A DNA stretch of 64,000 nucleotides, taken from positions 1,719,001 through 1,783,000 of the forward strand of contig NZ_CP139141.1 of the NCBI RefSeq assembly GCF_034059295.1, given 5' to 3'. Below the pieces are notes generated by a model. The model had not been told where the DNA came from and ran no database searches. It worked only from the letters and a program-made list of their open reading frames with translations. This document shows, one piece after another, positions 1 to 9,372 of this stretch. A program made the translations under genes and the position numbers. The stretch is from Pseudomonas sp. HR96. GTDB lineage: Bacteria; Pseudomonadota; Gammaproteobacteria; Pseudomonadales; Pseudomonadaceae. The first letter of the stretch is position 1. Every line of letters starts with the position of its first letter.

Positions 1-1
1 G

Positions 2-1243
2 GTAAAGAACGCAAACGACGGTACCTCGATCGCGCAGACCGCTGAAGGCGCAATGCAAGAATCGACCAACATCCTGCAATCGATGCGTGAACTGGCTCTG
101 CAATCGGCCAACGGCTCGAACAGCGACGAAGACCGCGCTTCCCTGCAGTCCGAATACTCGCAGCTGACTTCGGAACTGACCCGTATCGCCACCACCACCA
201 CCTTCGGTGGCAAGAACCTGATCGACGGTTCGTTCGGCACCACCGCTTTCCAGGTTGGTTCGAACGCCAACGAAACCATCAACATCACCCTGGGTGACGT
301 TTCTGCCGACAAGATCGGTACCGCTCAGGTCAACAGCGTTGCCATCACCCCAAGCACCGCCGGCATCGCCAGCGGCTCGATCACCGTGACCGGTGGCGGC
401 GTGACCAAAGCTGTAGACATCGCCGCCGGCGCCTCGGCCAAGGACGCTGCTGCTGCCCTGAGTGGCGCAGTACCTGGCTTGACCGCCACCGCCAGCACCA
501 ACGCTCAGTTCACCGTCGCTTCGGGTTCGACCGCCAGCTTCAACATCTCCGTTGGCGACACCAACGTTGATATCGTCGGCGCCACCTCGGCTTCGGACCT
601 GGCTGACCAACTGCAATCGAACGCCTCTAAGCTGGGTATCAGCGTCAACTACGATTCGAAAGCCAACACCGTGACCGTGACCTCGTCCACCGGCGAGAAC
701 ATCAAGTTCGGCGATCCGACCACTACCGGTGTGACCGCTAACTACACTGGCGTGACTGTCAACGCCGCTGCTGGTGATGGTACCTACGCGGCTTCCGGTA
801 CTGCCATCGGTAACGGCGTGATCGCCACCGGTGCTGTGCAGCTCAACGATGCCAAGAGCTACTCGCTGGCTGGCGCAGGTGTGACCGGTCTGTTCGCAAC
901 TTCGGGCACCACTGCAAGCTCGACTCTGGTTTCTGTCAGCGACACCGACATCACCAGCGCTGCCCATGCTCAGAACGCTATCGCTGCACTGGACAAGGCG
1001 ATCTCCAACATCGACTCCCAGCGTGCCGACCTCGGTGCTGTGCAAAACCGCTTCGACAGCACCGTGGCCAACCTGCAGTCGATCTCGCAGAACTCCACCG
1101 CTGCTCGTAGCCGCGTACAGGACACTGACTTCGCTGCCGAGACTGCCGAGCTGACCAAGCAACAAACTCTGCAACAGGCTTCCACCGCGATCCTGTCGCA
1201 AGCCAACCAGCTGCCAGCTTCGGTACTGAAACTGCTTCAGTAA
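2..1243 (+). CDS. fliC: Flagellin FliC, 5' end outside window
   Basis: Flagellin, the subunit of the flagellar filament, exported by the flagellar type III apparatus. The reading frame is open from base 2 and encodes the conserved N-terminal D1 helix ([19 protein letters not shown]), a long Thr/Ala/Gly-rich variable middle, and the conserved C-terminal D1/D0 part ending [10 protein letters not shown]. By comparison with known Pseudomonas flagellins roughly the first 80 residues and the promoter lie upstream of the window. An ATG at base 53 is internal, not the true start. The next gene is flaG, separated by a strong terminator. Identification is secure; the variable domain would set the serotype. 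Confidence 0.97.
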   Translation, partial: VKNANDGTSIAQTAEGAMQESTNILQSMRELALQSANGSNSDEDRASLQSEYSQLTSELTRIATTTTFGGKNLIDGSFGTTAFQVGSNANETINITLGDVSADKIGTAQVNSVAITPSTAGIASGSITVTGGGVTKAVDIAAGASAKDAAAALSGAVPGLTATASTNAQFTVASGSTASFNISVGDTNVDIVGATSASDLADQLQSNASKLGISVNYDSKANTVTVTSSTGENIKFGDPTTTGVTANYTGVTVNAAAGDGTYAASGTAIGNGVIATGAVQLNDAKSYSLAGAGVTGLFATSGTTASSTLVSVSDTDITSAAHAQNAIAALDKAISNIDSQRADLGAVQNRFDSTVANLQSISQNSTAARSRVQDTDFAAETAELTKQQTLQQASTAILSQANQLPASVLKLLQ

Positions 1244-1265
1244 TTCCGGCGCCGGGTAACTGATA

Positions 1266-1299
1266 ACGGAAGGGCGCTCACGTGCCCTTCCGTTTTTTT
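1266..1299 (+). terminator. Rho-independent terminator after fliC
   Basis: A perfect 10-bp inverted repeat (ACGGAAGGGC / GCCCTTCCGT) with an 8-nt loop is followed by a run of seven T. It lies 22 bases after the fliC stop and would separate the highly expressed flagellin message from flaG. Confidence 0.9.
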
Positions 1300-1335
1300 G
1301 GTTTTTGGCTCCTCATTGCCAAGAGGTAATTGGTT

Positions 1336-1692
1336 ATGGACATGAGTGTCAGTACAACGACGCAGGCCCCTGCGAATGCCGTGCAGTCCACCCTTCCCGC
1401 AGGCGGCCAGGATGCTGCCAGCGTCGGCAAGGTGGCCGGTAGCGAACCTGCGGCAAAGGCCAAGCCCGAGCGTGCCGAGCTGGAAAAGGCGGTCAAGTCC
1501 ATCCAGGACTTTGCCGACTCTTCACAGCGCAATCTGAAGTTCTCGATCGACGAAAAGTCGCACCAGGTCGTGGTCAAGGTCATCGCGACCCAGACTGGTA
1601 TGGTGGTTCGCCAGATCCCCGATGAGGCTGCGGTGAAGTTGGCGCAAAGCCTGAGTGAAACGGGCAGCCTGCTTTTCGACGAGAAAGTATGA
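1336..1692 (+). CDS. flaG: FlaG family protein
   Basis: FlaG, a small protein encoded beside flagellin in polar flagellates; in Pseudomonas it affects filament length, though its mechanism is not settled. The 118-residue product has a low-complexity Ala/Gln/Ser N-terminal half and a conserved C-terminal half (LKFSIDEKSHQVVVKVIATQTGMVVRQIP) typical of PF03646, shown here only in part by the motif SIDEKSHQVVVKV. The ATG at 1336 is preferred over an in-frame TTG at 1330 because AGAGG lies nine bases upstream of it. It sits between fliC and fliD, the usual place. Confidence 0.93.
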   Translation: MDMSVSTTTQAPANAVQSTLPAGGQDAASVGKVAGSEPAAKAKPERAELEKAVKSIQDFADSSQRNLKFSIDEKSHQVVVKVIATQTGMVVRQIPDEAAVKLAQSLSETGSLLFDEKV

Positions 1693-1774
1693 GGTTGGCA
1701 TGCAATGTGATGGCTGACGGTAAACGGGCTGAATCAGTCAAAATATCGCCAGCCATCGAACCAGGAGTTAATCG

Positions 1775-3256
1775 ATGACTACTATTTCAACGGGCACTAC
1801 GTCCACCGGGACGACGTCGACCTCCTCGACGGCGTCCACGACGAGTTCCACCTCCAGCGGTACTACAACGGCCAGCACCACCGGGATCACCTCCACCGGT
1901 ATCGGTTCAGGCATCGACACTGCGTCGATCGTGACCGCTCTGGTCAATTCCGAAAAAGCGCCCAAGCAGGCGCAGATCGACAAGCAGACGCTGGTCGCCA
2001 ACACTTCGCTGACGGCCATCGGCCAGTTGACCAGCGCGTTGGACACCTATCGTACGGCAGTGGCAGGGCTGAACAATGCCACCACTTTCAACGGTATGTC
2101 GGCAACCATCGGCAATACCAGCGTCGCCACGGCAACCGTGGACAGCACGGCATCGGCCGGTAGCTACAAGCTGGTCATCAACAATCTGGCGACCTCTTCG
2201 AAGATCAGCTCCGGCGTGTTCACCGGCAAGGCCACCACGGTGGTCAACAGCGGCACTTCGGCGCAGGACCTGACCATCAGTCAGTCGGGCAACAGCACCA
2301 AGGTCAGCATTGCCGCAGGCGCGACCCTGAGCCAGGCGCGGGATGCAATCAACTCGGCCATGTCCTCCCAGGGTATCTCGGCGAACATCCTGACCGACGC
2401 CAATGGCTCGCGCCTGGTGCTCAGCTCGACGACCACCGGTGACAACACGGCGATTACCGTCAGCGCGGCGAGCGGTTCAACACTCGACAGCAATCTGACC
2501 ACCTATACCACTCAGGTAGCGCCCGTCAACGCCAGCTATTCGCTGGACGGCATTGCCATGAGTTCGTCCACCAATACGGTGGCGGCTGCCGTCAGTGGCG
2601 TCAGCATCAAGCTGGTCGCACCCACCGATTCCAACGGCACCACGGTCACCGTGGGGGCTGACACCTCGACGTTGAAAACCAACGTCACGACCTTCATGGA
2701 CGCCTACAACGCGCTCATGACCACGATGAATACCCTCACCAAGGTCACCGTCAACTCGGACGGTACTACCAGTGGCGGCGGCCTGACAGGCGATGCCACG
2801 GTGCGGCATATGGTGTCGGCCATTCGCAACCAACTGGTGTCGAGTTCCAACACCAGCGGCATCACCCTGGCGCAGGTGGGCGTGTCGACTGACCCGAACA
2901 CCGGCCTGTTGACCATGACCGACGCCACCTGGAACAGCGCGGTGCAGACCCCGAGCCAGGTTGCGCAGGTGCAGGCGCTGTTTACTGGCAAGACCGGCCT
3001 GCTGACCAGCATGACCACGGCAACCGACTCGTTCGCAGGTTCTTCGGGTATTCTCGCGGTTCGCACCACCAACCTGAACAGCACGCTGGCCGACCTGACC
3101 AACCAGCAAACCAAGCTGGACACTCGGATCGCCTCGCTGCAGACGACGTTGTCGGCCAAGTACAACGCCATGGATACCCTGGTGGCGCAGTTGACGGCCA
3201 CCAGCTCCAGCGTAATGACCACGTTGAACGCGCTGAACAAGGCTTCTTCGACGTAA
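1775..3256 (+). CDS. fliD: Flagellar filament cap FliD
   Basis: Hook-associated protein 2, the cap at the tip of the filament under which flagellin folds; also an adhesin in pseudomonads. The 493-residue product has the conserved start of the FliD N-terminal domain (GIGSGIDTASIVTALVNSEK) at about residue 45 and a C-terminal coiled coil (NQQTKLDTRIASLQTTLSAKY). Before the conserved start it carries about 40 residues made almost only of Ser, Thr and Gly, which is unusual because FliD normally begins within a few residues of that motif. AGGAG eight bases upstream supports the ATG. fliS and fliT follow after a repeat element. Confidence 0.95.
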   Translation: MTTISTGTTSTGTTSTSSTASTTSSTSSGTTTASTTGITSTGIGSGIDTASIVTALVNSEKAPKQAQIDKQTLVANTSLTAIGQLTSALDTYRTAVAGLNNATTFNGMSATIGNTSVATATVDSTASAGSYKLVINNLATSSKISSGVFTGKATTVVNSGTSAQDLTISQSGNSTKVSIAAGATLSQARDAINSAMSSQGISANILTDANGSRLVLSSTTTGDNTAITVSAASGSTLDSNLTTYTTQVAPVNASYSLDGIAMSSSTNTVAAAVSGVSIKLVAPTDSNGTTVTVGADTSTLKTNVTTFMDAYNALMTTMNTLTKVTVNSDGTTSGGGLTGDATVRHMVSAIRNQLVSSSNTSGITLAQVGVSTDPNTGLLTMTDATWNSAVQTPSQVAQVQALFTGKTGLLTSMTTATDSFAGSSGILAVRTTNLNSTLADLTNQQTKLDTRIASLQTTLSAKYNAMDTLVAQLTATSSSVMTTLNALNKASST

Positions 3257-3302
3257 GAGGGTGGGGCTTGGGCCCGCCTTCGGATTCAAGGGCGGCCAGC
3301 AC

Positions 3303-3510
3303 CGGCCGCTCGCGCGGCCTGTCGCCAGCTACGCCGGCTCCCACATCTGTTTCGATCCATGTGCGTCCAGTGGCATCACCTATGACCGCTCTGGATGTTC
3401 GGCGGTACATTGCCAAGCGCCAAAGCGGTCATAGGCGATGCCACTGAAACGGCACGTTCGAAGCAAATGTAGGAGCCGGCGCAGCTGGCGACAGGCCGCG
3501 CGGGCGGCCG
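3303..3510. repeat. Composite REP palindrome (REPIN-like) between fliD and fliS
   Basis: A nested imperfect palindrome fills this 365-base gap. The outer arms are 3303-3355 and 3458-3510, with GTAGGAGCCGGC-type REP sequence. An inner inverted repeat (3368-3390 and 3424-3446, core GGCATCACCTATGACCGCT / AGCGGTCATAGGCGATGCC) lies inside them. The same inner pair recurs in the array at 19.1-20.3 kb and next to the RAYT gene at 26.7 kb. It could act as an RNA hairpin attenuating read-through from fliD to fliS. No gene is seen in it. Confidence 0.8.
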
Positions 3511-3621
3511 ATCCCAGGCAAATTGAACATCAAGCCAGACCCTAAAGTTTGCCTCCCCCAAGCCGAAACAATTAACAAGCAGCAGAACATCTCCAATTTT
3601 CGTGTGACGAGGTCTATTCAA

Positions 3622-4011
3622 ATGCATCCCATGAAAGCCATGCGCCAATATCAGAAGGTCAACGCCCACGCTCAGACCTCGGAAGCCAGCCCTCATCGTC
3701 TGGTGCAGATGCTCATGGAGGGCGGCCTCGATCGCATGGCCCAGGCCAAGGGCTTCATGGCTCGCGGTGAAATTGGCCGCAAGGGCGAAATGCTCTGCAA
3801 GGCCATCGACATCATCCACGGCCTGCGCCTGGGCCTGGACCCGGAAAAGGCCGAGCCTGGCTACACCGACGACCTCGAAGCGCTGTACGGCTACATGATC
3901 GAGCGCCTGACCGAAGCCAACCGTCACAATGACTCAGCGGCCATCGACGAAGTCGCCCGCCTGCTGATCACGCTCAAGTCCGGCTGGGACGCCATCGCCG
4001 ATGTCCAATAG
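3622..4011 (+). CDS. fliS: Flagellar export chaperone FliS
   Basis: FliS binds the C-terminal helix of unpolymerised flagellin in the cytoplasm and escorts it to the export gate. The 129-residue product matches the family length and shows the helical-bundle pattern (MRQYQKVNAH, ASPHRLVQMLMEGGLDRMA, LITLKSGWDAIADV). The frame is open upstream to a TTG at 3523, but ATG 3622 is chosen because GAGG lies nine bases before it and the family starts here. It is followed directly by fliT. Confidence 0.95.
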   Translation: MHPMKAMRQYQKVNAHAQTSEASPHRLVQMLMEGGLDRMAQAKGFMARGEIGRKGEMLCKAIDIIHGLRLGLDPEKAEPGYTDDLEALYGYMIERLTEANRHNDSAAIDEVARLLITLKSGWDAIADVQ

Positions 4012-4051
4012 CCCGTTTGCCCTCGACGCAGATAGCCCCCGGAGTCCGCCC

Positions 4052-4348
4052 ATGAGCGCACTGCAACGTATCGAAGAGACCCGCGACGCGCTGGTCGACG
4101 CCCTGGCTGCCGAAGACTGGCAAGCCATCGGCACCCTGGACATCGAGTGCCGTGCCTGCGTGGAAAGCGTGCTGGACAGCGGTGCCGCCGTGGATGAAGC
4201 ACTGCTGCGCAGCAACCTGGAAGACCTGCTCGGCGTGTACCGCAAACTGCTGGAAGTGACCACGGGCGCACGCCAGGCCATCGTCGACGAAATGAAGCAG
4301 GTCAGCCACTCGCACAATGCGGCCAAGGTTTACCATCTGTTCCGATAA
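4052..4348 (+). CDS. fliT: FliT-like flagellar chaperone
   Basis: Small helical protein in the position of FliT, the chaperone for the FliD cap and, in enterics, a regulator. Pseudomonas FliT proteins are weakly conserved, so the name rests mainly on gene order fliC-flaG-fliD-fliS-fliT and size (98 residues). The ATG at 4052 has GGAG seven bases upstream. An alternative ATG at 4001 would overlap the end of fliS by 11 bases and add 17 residues without helical character. No motif beyond an amphipathic helical pattern is visible. Confidence 0.8.
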   Translation: MSALQRIEETRDALVDALAAEDWQAIGTLDIECRACVESVLDSGAAVDEALLRSNLEDLLGVYRKLLEVTTGARQAIVDEMKQVSHSHNAAKVYHLFR

Positions 4349-4366
4349 ATGGTTAACGCCATAAAT

Positions 4367-4395
4367 TTGACTATTGCTACTTTTTTGACTTTACT
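4367..4395 (+). promoter_or_regulatory. Possible sigma-70 promoter of fleQ
   Basis: TTGACT, a 17-base spacer and TTTACT lie about 105 bases before the fleQ start in an AT-rich gap. Established knowledge is that fleQ is not itself sigma-54 dependent, which fits, but the -10 box is a poor match. Confidence 0.4.
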
Positions 4396-4500
4396 AGTGC
4401 CTGTTTACTGCGTTCTGGCGTCTTCACTCAGAATGTGGCAAAAAGTGTGTCGAGCTTGCCCGAATTCGGGTACCGAGTGGACTAGGGAAGTTGCTATTGC

Positions 4501-5982
4501 ATGTGGCGTGAAACCAAAATTCTGCTGATCGATGACGATAGCGTCCGCCGCCGCGATTTGGCGGTGATCCTTAATTTCCTCGGCGAAGACAACCTGCCCT
4601 GCGCCAGCGATGGCTGGCAGCAGGTGTGCGAGAAATTGTCCTCCAACCGCGAGGCGCTCTGTGTGCTGATCGGTACGGTCAGCGCGCCGGGCGGCTTGAG
4701 CGCACTGCTCAAGACCCTGGGCGCCTGGGACGAATTCCTGCCGGTCCTGCTGATCGGCGACGTCGGCACCCCCGACCTGCCCGAAGACCAGCGCCGTCGC
4801 GTGCTGTCCAGCCTGGAAATGCCGCCCAGCTACAGCAAGCTGCTCGACTCGCTGCACCGCGCCCAGGTCTACCGCGAAATGTACGACCAGGCCCGCGAGC
4901 GGGGTCGCCACCGCGAACCCAACCTGTTCCGCAGCCTGGTCGGCACCAGCCGGGCCATCCAGCACGTGCGCCAGATGATGCAGCAGGTCGCCGACACCGA
5001 CGCCAGCGTGCTGATCCTCGGCGAGTCGGGCACCGGCAAGGAAGTGGTGGCGCGCAACCTGCACTACCATTCCAAGCGCCGCGACGCGCCCTTCGTGCCG
5101 GTCAATTGCGGGGCGATCCCCGCCGAGCTGCTGGAAAGCGAACTGTTCGGCCACGAGAAGGGCGCTTTCACCGGCGCCATCACCAGCCGTGCAGGGCGCT
5201 TCGAACTGGCCAACGGCGGCACGCTGTTTCTCGACGAAATCGGCGACATGCCGCTGAACATGCAGGTCAAGCTGCTGCGTGTGCTGCAGGAGCGCACCTT
5301 CGAGCGCGTGGGCAGCAACAAGACCCAGAGCATCGATGTGCGCATCATCGCGGCCACCCACAAGAACCTCGAGAGCATGATCGAGACCGGGACCTTCCGC
5401 GAAGACCTGTACTACCGCCTCAACGTATTCCCCATCGAGATGGCCCCGCTGCGCGAACGCGTCGAGGACATCCCGCTGCTGATGAACGAGCTGATTTCGC
5501 GCATGGAGCACGAGAAGCGCGGCTCCATCCGCTTCAACTCGGCGGCGATCATGTCGCTGTGCCGACATGCCTGGCCGGGCAACGTCCGTGAGCTGGCCAA
5601 CCTGGTCGAACGCATGGCCATCATGCATCCCTATGGCGTGATCGGCGTTGCCGAGCTGCCGAAGAAGTTTCGCTATGTCGATGACGAAGACGAGCAGATG
5701 GTCGACACACTGCGCACCGACCTGGAGGAGCGCGTGGCCATCAACGGCCATGCCCCGGACTTCACCAGCGGCGCGATGCTGCCGCCCGAAGGCCTGGACC
5801 TCAAGGACTACCTGGGCGGCCTGGAGCAGGGCCTGATCCAGCAGGCACTGGACGACGCCAACGGCATCGTCGCCCGCGCCGCCGAGCGCCTGCGCATTCG
5901 CCGCACTACCCTGGTGGAGAAGATGCGCAAGTACGGCATGAGCCGGCGTGAGGGTGAAGGCGAGGAACAGGCGGAGGATTGA
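4501..5982 (+). CDS. fleQ: Flagellar master regulator FleQ
   Basis: Sigma-54-dependent activator at the top of the Pseudomonas flagellar hierarchy; it also binds c-di-GMP and controls exopolysaccharide genes, and is restrained by FleN. The 493-residue protein has an atypical receiver-like FleQ domain ([13 protein letters not shown] start), an AAA+ domain with Walker A GESGTGKE at residue 174 and the sigma-54 contact loop GAFTGA at 221, and a Fis-type helix-turn-helix ([19 protein letters not shown]) at the C-terminus. The start matches the family exactly. It is monocistronic, with a terminator hairpin after it. Confidence 0.98.
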   Translation: MWRETKILLIDDDSVRRRDLAVILNFLGEDNLPCASDGWQQVCEKLSSNREALCVLIGTVSAPGGLSALLKTLGAWDEFLPVLLIGDVGTPDLPEDQRRRVLSSLEMPPSYSKLLDSLHRAQVYREMYDQARERGRHREPNLFRSLVGTSRAIQHVRQMMQQVADTDASVLILGESGTGKEVVARNLHYHSKRRDAPFVPVNCGAIPAELLESELFGHEKGAFTGAITSRAGRFELANGGTLFLDEIGDMPLNMQVKLLRVLQERTFERVGSNKTQSIDVRIIAATHKNLESMIETGTFREDLYYRLNVFPIEMAPLRERVEDIPLLMNELISRMEHEKRGSIRFNSAAIMSLCRHAWPGNVRELANLVERMAIMHPYGVIGVAELPKKFRYVDDEDEQMVDTLRTDLEERVAINGHAPDFTSGAMLPPEGLDLKDYLGGLEQGLIQQALDDANGIVARAAERLRIRRTTLVEKMRKYGMSRREGEGEEQAED

Positions 5983-6003
5983 CGCCTGTAAACCCGCTTT
6001 ACC

Positions 6004-6031
6004 GCAAACGGCGCCCGATGGCGCCGTTTGC
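6004..6031 (+). terminator. Terminator hairpin after fleQ
   Basis: A perfect 12-bp stem (GCAAACGGCGCC / GGCGCCGTTTGC) with a 4-base loop begins 22 bases after the fleQ stop. A clear T-run is absent, so efficiency is uncertain. Confidence 0.65.
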
Positions 6032-6129
6032 CTGTCTGCGACAACGCTTGCGCTTGCGCGCTTAAGCCCTTGTCAGTCCTGCGCTTTGTCCTGCGCCGTG
6101 GGCGCCGTCACCAACCCGACAAAATCTTC

Positions 6130-6145
6130 CGGCACGGCTATTGCT
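6130..6145 (+). promoter_or_regulatory. Sigma-54 promoter of fleSR
   Basis: GGCACG, four bases, then TTGCT gives the exact GG-N10-GC spacing of the -24/-12 sigma-54 promoter. It lies about 50 bases before fleS, a known FleQ-activated class II operon. Confidence 0.88.
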
Positions 6146-6197
6146 AAGTCTCTGCTACGACACCGTTTTATGACGGTGAGCCACACGAGAGAGCATC

Positions 6198-7451
6198 ATG
6201 CCGCAGGCCGCCCCCATGTCATCCGCCCAAGGGTTCGACAACTCCAGTGCATCTTCCTCGGTTGAAGAAGCCAGCCGGCTGGGGCTTGAACAGGCGTTCT
6301 CGCTGTTCAGCCAGATGTCCACGCAGCTGACCGACTCCTACAGCATGCTCGAAGCCCGTGTGGCCGAACTCAAGGGCGAGCTGGCCGTGGTCAGCGCCCA
6401 GCGCATGGCCGAGCTGGCGGAAAAAGAGCGCCTGGCCAACCGCCTGCAGCACCTGGTGGACCTGCTGCCCGGTGGCGTTATCGTCATCGACGGCCATGGC
6501 CGGGTCACCGAGGCCAACCCCACCGCCTGCGACCTGCTCGGCCGGCCGCTGGAAGGCGAGCTGTGGCGCCAGGTAATCATCCGCTGCTTCGCCCCCCGGG
6601 AAGACGACGGCCACGAGATTTCCCTGAAGGACGGACGCCGGCTGTCCATCGCCACCCGCTCATTGGGCTCCGAGCCCGGCCAGTTGGTGCTGCTCACCGA
6701 CCTCACCGGCACCCGTCAGCTGCAGGAACAACTGGCGCGCCATGAGCGCCTGTCCTCGCTGGGACGCATGGTCGCCTCGCTGGCTCATCAGATTCGCACG
6801 CCGCTGTCGGCGGCCTTGCTCTATGCCAGCCACCTGGTCGAGCAGCCGCTGCCGGTGGAAACCCAGCAACGCTTCGCCGGGCGCTTGAAGGAGCGCCTGC
6901 ACGAGCTGGAGCATCAGGTGCGCGACATGCTGGTGTTCGCCCGCGGCGAGTTACCGCTGACCGACCGGCTGACCCCACAGGCGCTGTTCAAGGCGTTGCA
7001 GGCCGCCGCCGAAGTCAAGACCCAGGACCTGGCGATCCGCTGGCAGTGCGACGTACGCCAGGGCGAGTTGCTGTGCAACCGCGACACCCTGGTCGGCGCC
7101 ATGCTCAACCTGATCGAGAACGCCATCCAGGCCAGCGCCGGGCAGGCGCGGCTCAAGGTGCACATGTATCGCCGTGGCCACGAGCTGCGGGTGACGATCA
7201 GCGACAGCGGCGCCGGTATCGAGCCGCAGATTCTGGCGCGCCTGGGCGAGCCGTTCTTCACCACCAAGACCACCGGCACGGGCTTGGGCCTGACGGTGGT
7301 GCAGGCGGTGGCCCGCGCCCATCAAGGCGAGCTGCTGTTGCATTCGCGAGTCGGCCGCGGCACCTGCGCCATTGTCCGCCTGCCCTTGATCGCCGAGCAG
7401 GTGGTCAGTGTCCCGCCGCTCGAGGACTCGCTTGCAGAGGAAGGCATCTGA
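6198..7451 (+). CDS. fleS: Sensor histidine kinase FleS
   Basis: Cytoplasmic histidine kinase that phosphorylates FleR in the flagellar cascade. The 417-residue protein has no membrane segment. It carries a coiled N-terminal region, a PAS domain at about residues 85-170 (LVDLLPGGVIVIDGHGRVTEANP), an H-box with the phosphorylatable His at 197 (SLAHQIRTPLS) and a HATPase domain with N, G1 and G2 boxes (NLIENAIQAS, ISDSGAGI, TTGTGLGLTV). Its stop overlaps the fleR start by one base (TGATG), implying coupled translation. Confidence 0.96.
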   Translation: MPQAAPMSSAQGFDNSSASSSVEEASRLGLEQAFSLFSQMSTQLTDSYSMLEARVAELKGELAVVSAQRMAELAEKERLANRLQHLVDLLPGGVIVIDGHGRVTEANPTACDLLGRPLEGELWRQVIIRCFAPREDDGHEISLKDGRRLSIATRSLGSEPGQLVLLTDLTGTRQLQEQLARHERLSSLGRMVASLAHQIRTPLSAALLYASHLVEQPLPVETQQRFAGRLKERLHELEHQVRDMLVFARGELPLTDRLTPQALFKALQAAAEVKTQDLAIRWQCDVRQGELLCNRDTLVGAMLNLIENAIQASAGQARLKVHMYRRGHELRVTISDSGAGIEPQILARLGEPFFTTKTTGTGLGLTVVQAVARAHQGELLLHSRVGRGTCAIVRLPLIAEQVVSVPPLEDSLAEEGI

Positions 7452-8866
7452 TGAACATCAAAGTGCTGCTGGTGGAAGACGATCGCGCCCTGCGTGAAGC
7501 ACTGGGCGATACCCTGGAAATCGGCGGCTACGAATACAAGGCCGTGGCCTGCGCCGAGGACGCCCTGGCGGCGGCCAGCGTGGAGGCCTTCGGCATGGTC
7601 GTCACCGACGTCAACATGCCCGGCATGGACGGCCACCAGCTGCTCGCTGCGTTGCGCCGCAAACAGCCGCAACTGCCGGTGCTGCTCATGACCGCCCATG
7701 GCGCCGTGGAGCGCGCGGTCGACGCCATGCGCCAGGGCGCTGCCGACTACCTGGTCAAGCCGTTCGAGCCGCGAGCATTGCTCGAGCTGGTCGCCCGCCA
7801 CGGCCAGGGCACGATGCGCGCCAGCGACACCGAAGGGCCGGTGGCCATGGAGCCGGCCAGTGTGCAGTTGTTGCACCTGGCCGCGCGGGTCGCGCGCAGC
7901 GATTCCAATGTGTTGATTTCCGGCGAATCCGGCACCGGCAAAGAGGTGCTGGCGCGCTACATCCATACCCAGTCGAGCCGTGCCGACAAGCCGTTCGTGG
8001 CGATCAACTGCGCGGCCATCCCCGACAACATGCTCGAAGCCACACTGTTTGGCCACGAGAAGGGCTCGTTCACCGGCGCCATCGCCGCCCAGGCCGGCAA
8101 GTTCGAACAGGCCGACGGCGGTACCATCCTGCTCGACGAGATTTCCGAGATGCCTCTGGGCCTGCAGGCCAAGTTGTTGCGCGTGCTGCAGGAACGCGAA
8201 GTGGAGCGGGTCGGTGGGCGCAAGCCGATCAGCCTGGACATCCGCGTGGTCGCCACTACCAACCGTGAGCTGGCCGGTGAAGTGGCGGCCGGGCGGTTTC
8301 GCGAAGACCTGTACTACCGGCTGTCGGTGTTCCCGCTGGCCTGGAAGCCACTGCGCGAACGACGCGCCGACATTCTGCCGCTGGTCCAGCGTCTGCTGGC
8401 CAAACACGTCAATAAAATGAAGTTGGGTACCGTACGTCTATCGCCCCAGGCGCAGGCCTGCCTCACCGGCTATAACTGGCCAGGCAATGTGCGCGAACTG
8501 GACAACGCCGTACAGCGTGCGCTGATCCTGCAGCAGGGTGGGCTGATACAGGCCGAGGACTTCTGCCTGGCCGGCCCCATCAGCGGCCCGCTGACCCCGG
8601 CGCTCAAGGTGGTGGTGGACAATATCCACCCGCCGCTGGTCGACCACCACCACCCGCATCCACCCATGGCCGAGGCCGCTGGCGGGCTGGAAGACGACCT
8701 GCGCCGGCGCGAATTCGAAATGATCATCGAGACCCTGCGCAGCGAGCGCGGCCGGCGCAAGGAGGCCGCCGAGAAGCTGGGTATCAGCCCGCGTACATTG
8801 CGCTACAAGCTGGCGCAGATGCGCGACGCGGGGATGGATGTGGAGGCCAGCCTTTACGCTTCCTGA
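7451..8866 (+). CDS. fleR: Sigma-54 response regulator FleR
   Basis: NtrC-type regulator that, once phosphorylated by FleS, drives class III flagellar genes with sigma-54. The 471-residue protein has a receiver domain with the acceptor Asp at residue 53 (VTDVNMPGMDG), an AAA+ domain with Walker A GESGTGKE, and a C-terminal Fis-type helix-turn-helix (RRKEAAEKLGISPRTLRYKL). The sigma-54 contact loop at residues 205-210 reads GSFTGA instead of the usual GAFTGA. A His/Pro-rich linker precedes the DNA-binding end. The ATG at 7451 is the family start; the frame is open far upstream but that part shadows fleS. Confidence 0.97.
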   Translation: MNIKVLLVEDDRALREALGDTLEIGGYEYKAVACAEDALAAASVEAFGMVVTDVNMPGMDGHQLLAALRRKQPQLPVLLMTAHGAVERAVDAMRQGAADYLVKPFEPRALLELVARHGQGTMRASDTEGPVAMEPASVQLLHLAARVARSDSNVLISGESGTGKEVLARYIHTQSSRADKPFVAINCAAIPDNMLEATLFGHEKGSFTGAIAAQAGKFEQADGGTILLDEISEMPLGLQAKLLRVLQEREVERVGGRKPISLDIRVVATTNRELAGEVAAGRFREDLYYRLSVFPLAWKPLRERRADILPLVQRLLAKHVNKMKLGTVRLSPQAQACLTGYNWPGNVRELDNAVQRALILQQGGLIQAEDFCLAGPISGPLTPALKVVVDNIHPPLVDHHHPHPPMAEAAGGLEDDLRRREFEMIIETLRSERGRRKEAAEKLGISPRTLRYKLAQMRDAGMDVEASLYAS

Positions 8867-8944
8867 GCCTGGGACCTGTCCGGACGGGGTCGTGATCGAT
8901 TGGCAGCCGCTAATGTATCTGTTTGCTGAACCACTCCACACAAC

Positions 8945-8960
8945 TGGCACCGTCCTTGCT
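8945..8960 (+). promoter_or_regulatory. Sigma-54 promoter of the fliE operon
   Basis: TGGCACC, four bases, TTGCT with correct GG-N10-GC spacing, about 60 bases before fliE. Expected for this FleQ-dependent operon. Confidence 0.88.
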
Positions 8961-9022
8961 AACTCCACTGTACCGACCGCTTCACCGTCAAAAATTTGCG
9001 CGCCGCCACAGAGAGAGATTTC

Positions 9023-9358
9023 ATGAGCCAGGGTATTGAATTCAATCGGTTGATGTTGGACATGCGCAGCATGCAGGCTGACGCCATGGCCATGCCCAAG
9101 GTCGCCAGCACCGACAGCGTGCAGGCCACCGGCCAGAGCAGCTTTGCCGACCTGCTCGGCAGTGCCGTGAGCAAGGTCAACGATACCCAGCAGGCGTCCA
9201 ACCAGCTGTCCACCGCCTTCGAGATCGGCAAGAGCGGCGTCGACCTGACCGATGTGATGATCGCTTCGCAGAAAGCCAGCGTCTCGTTCCAGGCCATGAC
9301 CCAGGTGCGCAACAAGCTGGTCCAGGCCTACCAAGACATCATGCAGATGCCGGTTTGA
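9023..9358 (+). CDS. fliE: Flagellar hook-basal body protein FliE
   Basis: FliE joins the MS ring to the proximal rod and is among the first exported proteins. The 111-residue length and the C-terminal region ([35 protein letters not shown], recognised by the motif [16 protein letters not shown]) are typical. ATG 9023 is chosen over an in-frame upstream codon because GAGAGAG precedes it and the family begins here. First gene of fliEFGHIJ. Confidence 0.96.
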   Translation: MSQGIEFNRLMLDMRSMQADAMAMPKVASTDSVQATGQSSFADLLGSAVSKVNDTQQASNQLSTAFEIGKSGVDLTDVMIASQKASVSFQAMTQVRNKLVQAYQDIMQMPV

Positions 9359-9372
9359 GGATTAATTGAGTC

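Noticed and set aside
1709..1757. Inverted repeat GATGGCTG/CAGCCATC before fliD
   Set aside because: Arms are short and 33 bases apart, with no T-run; no supporting operator known.
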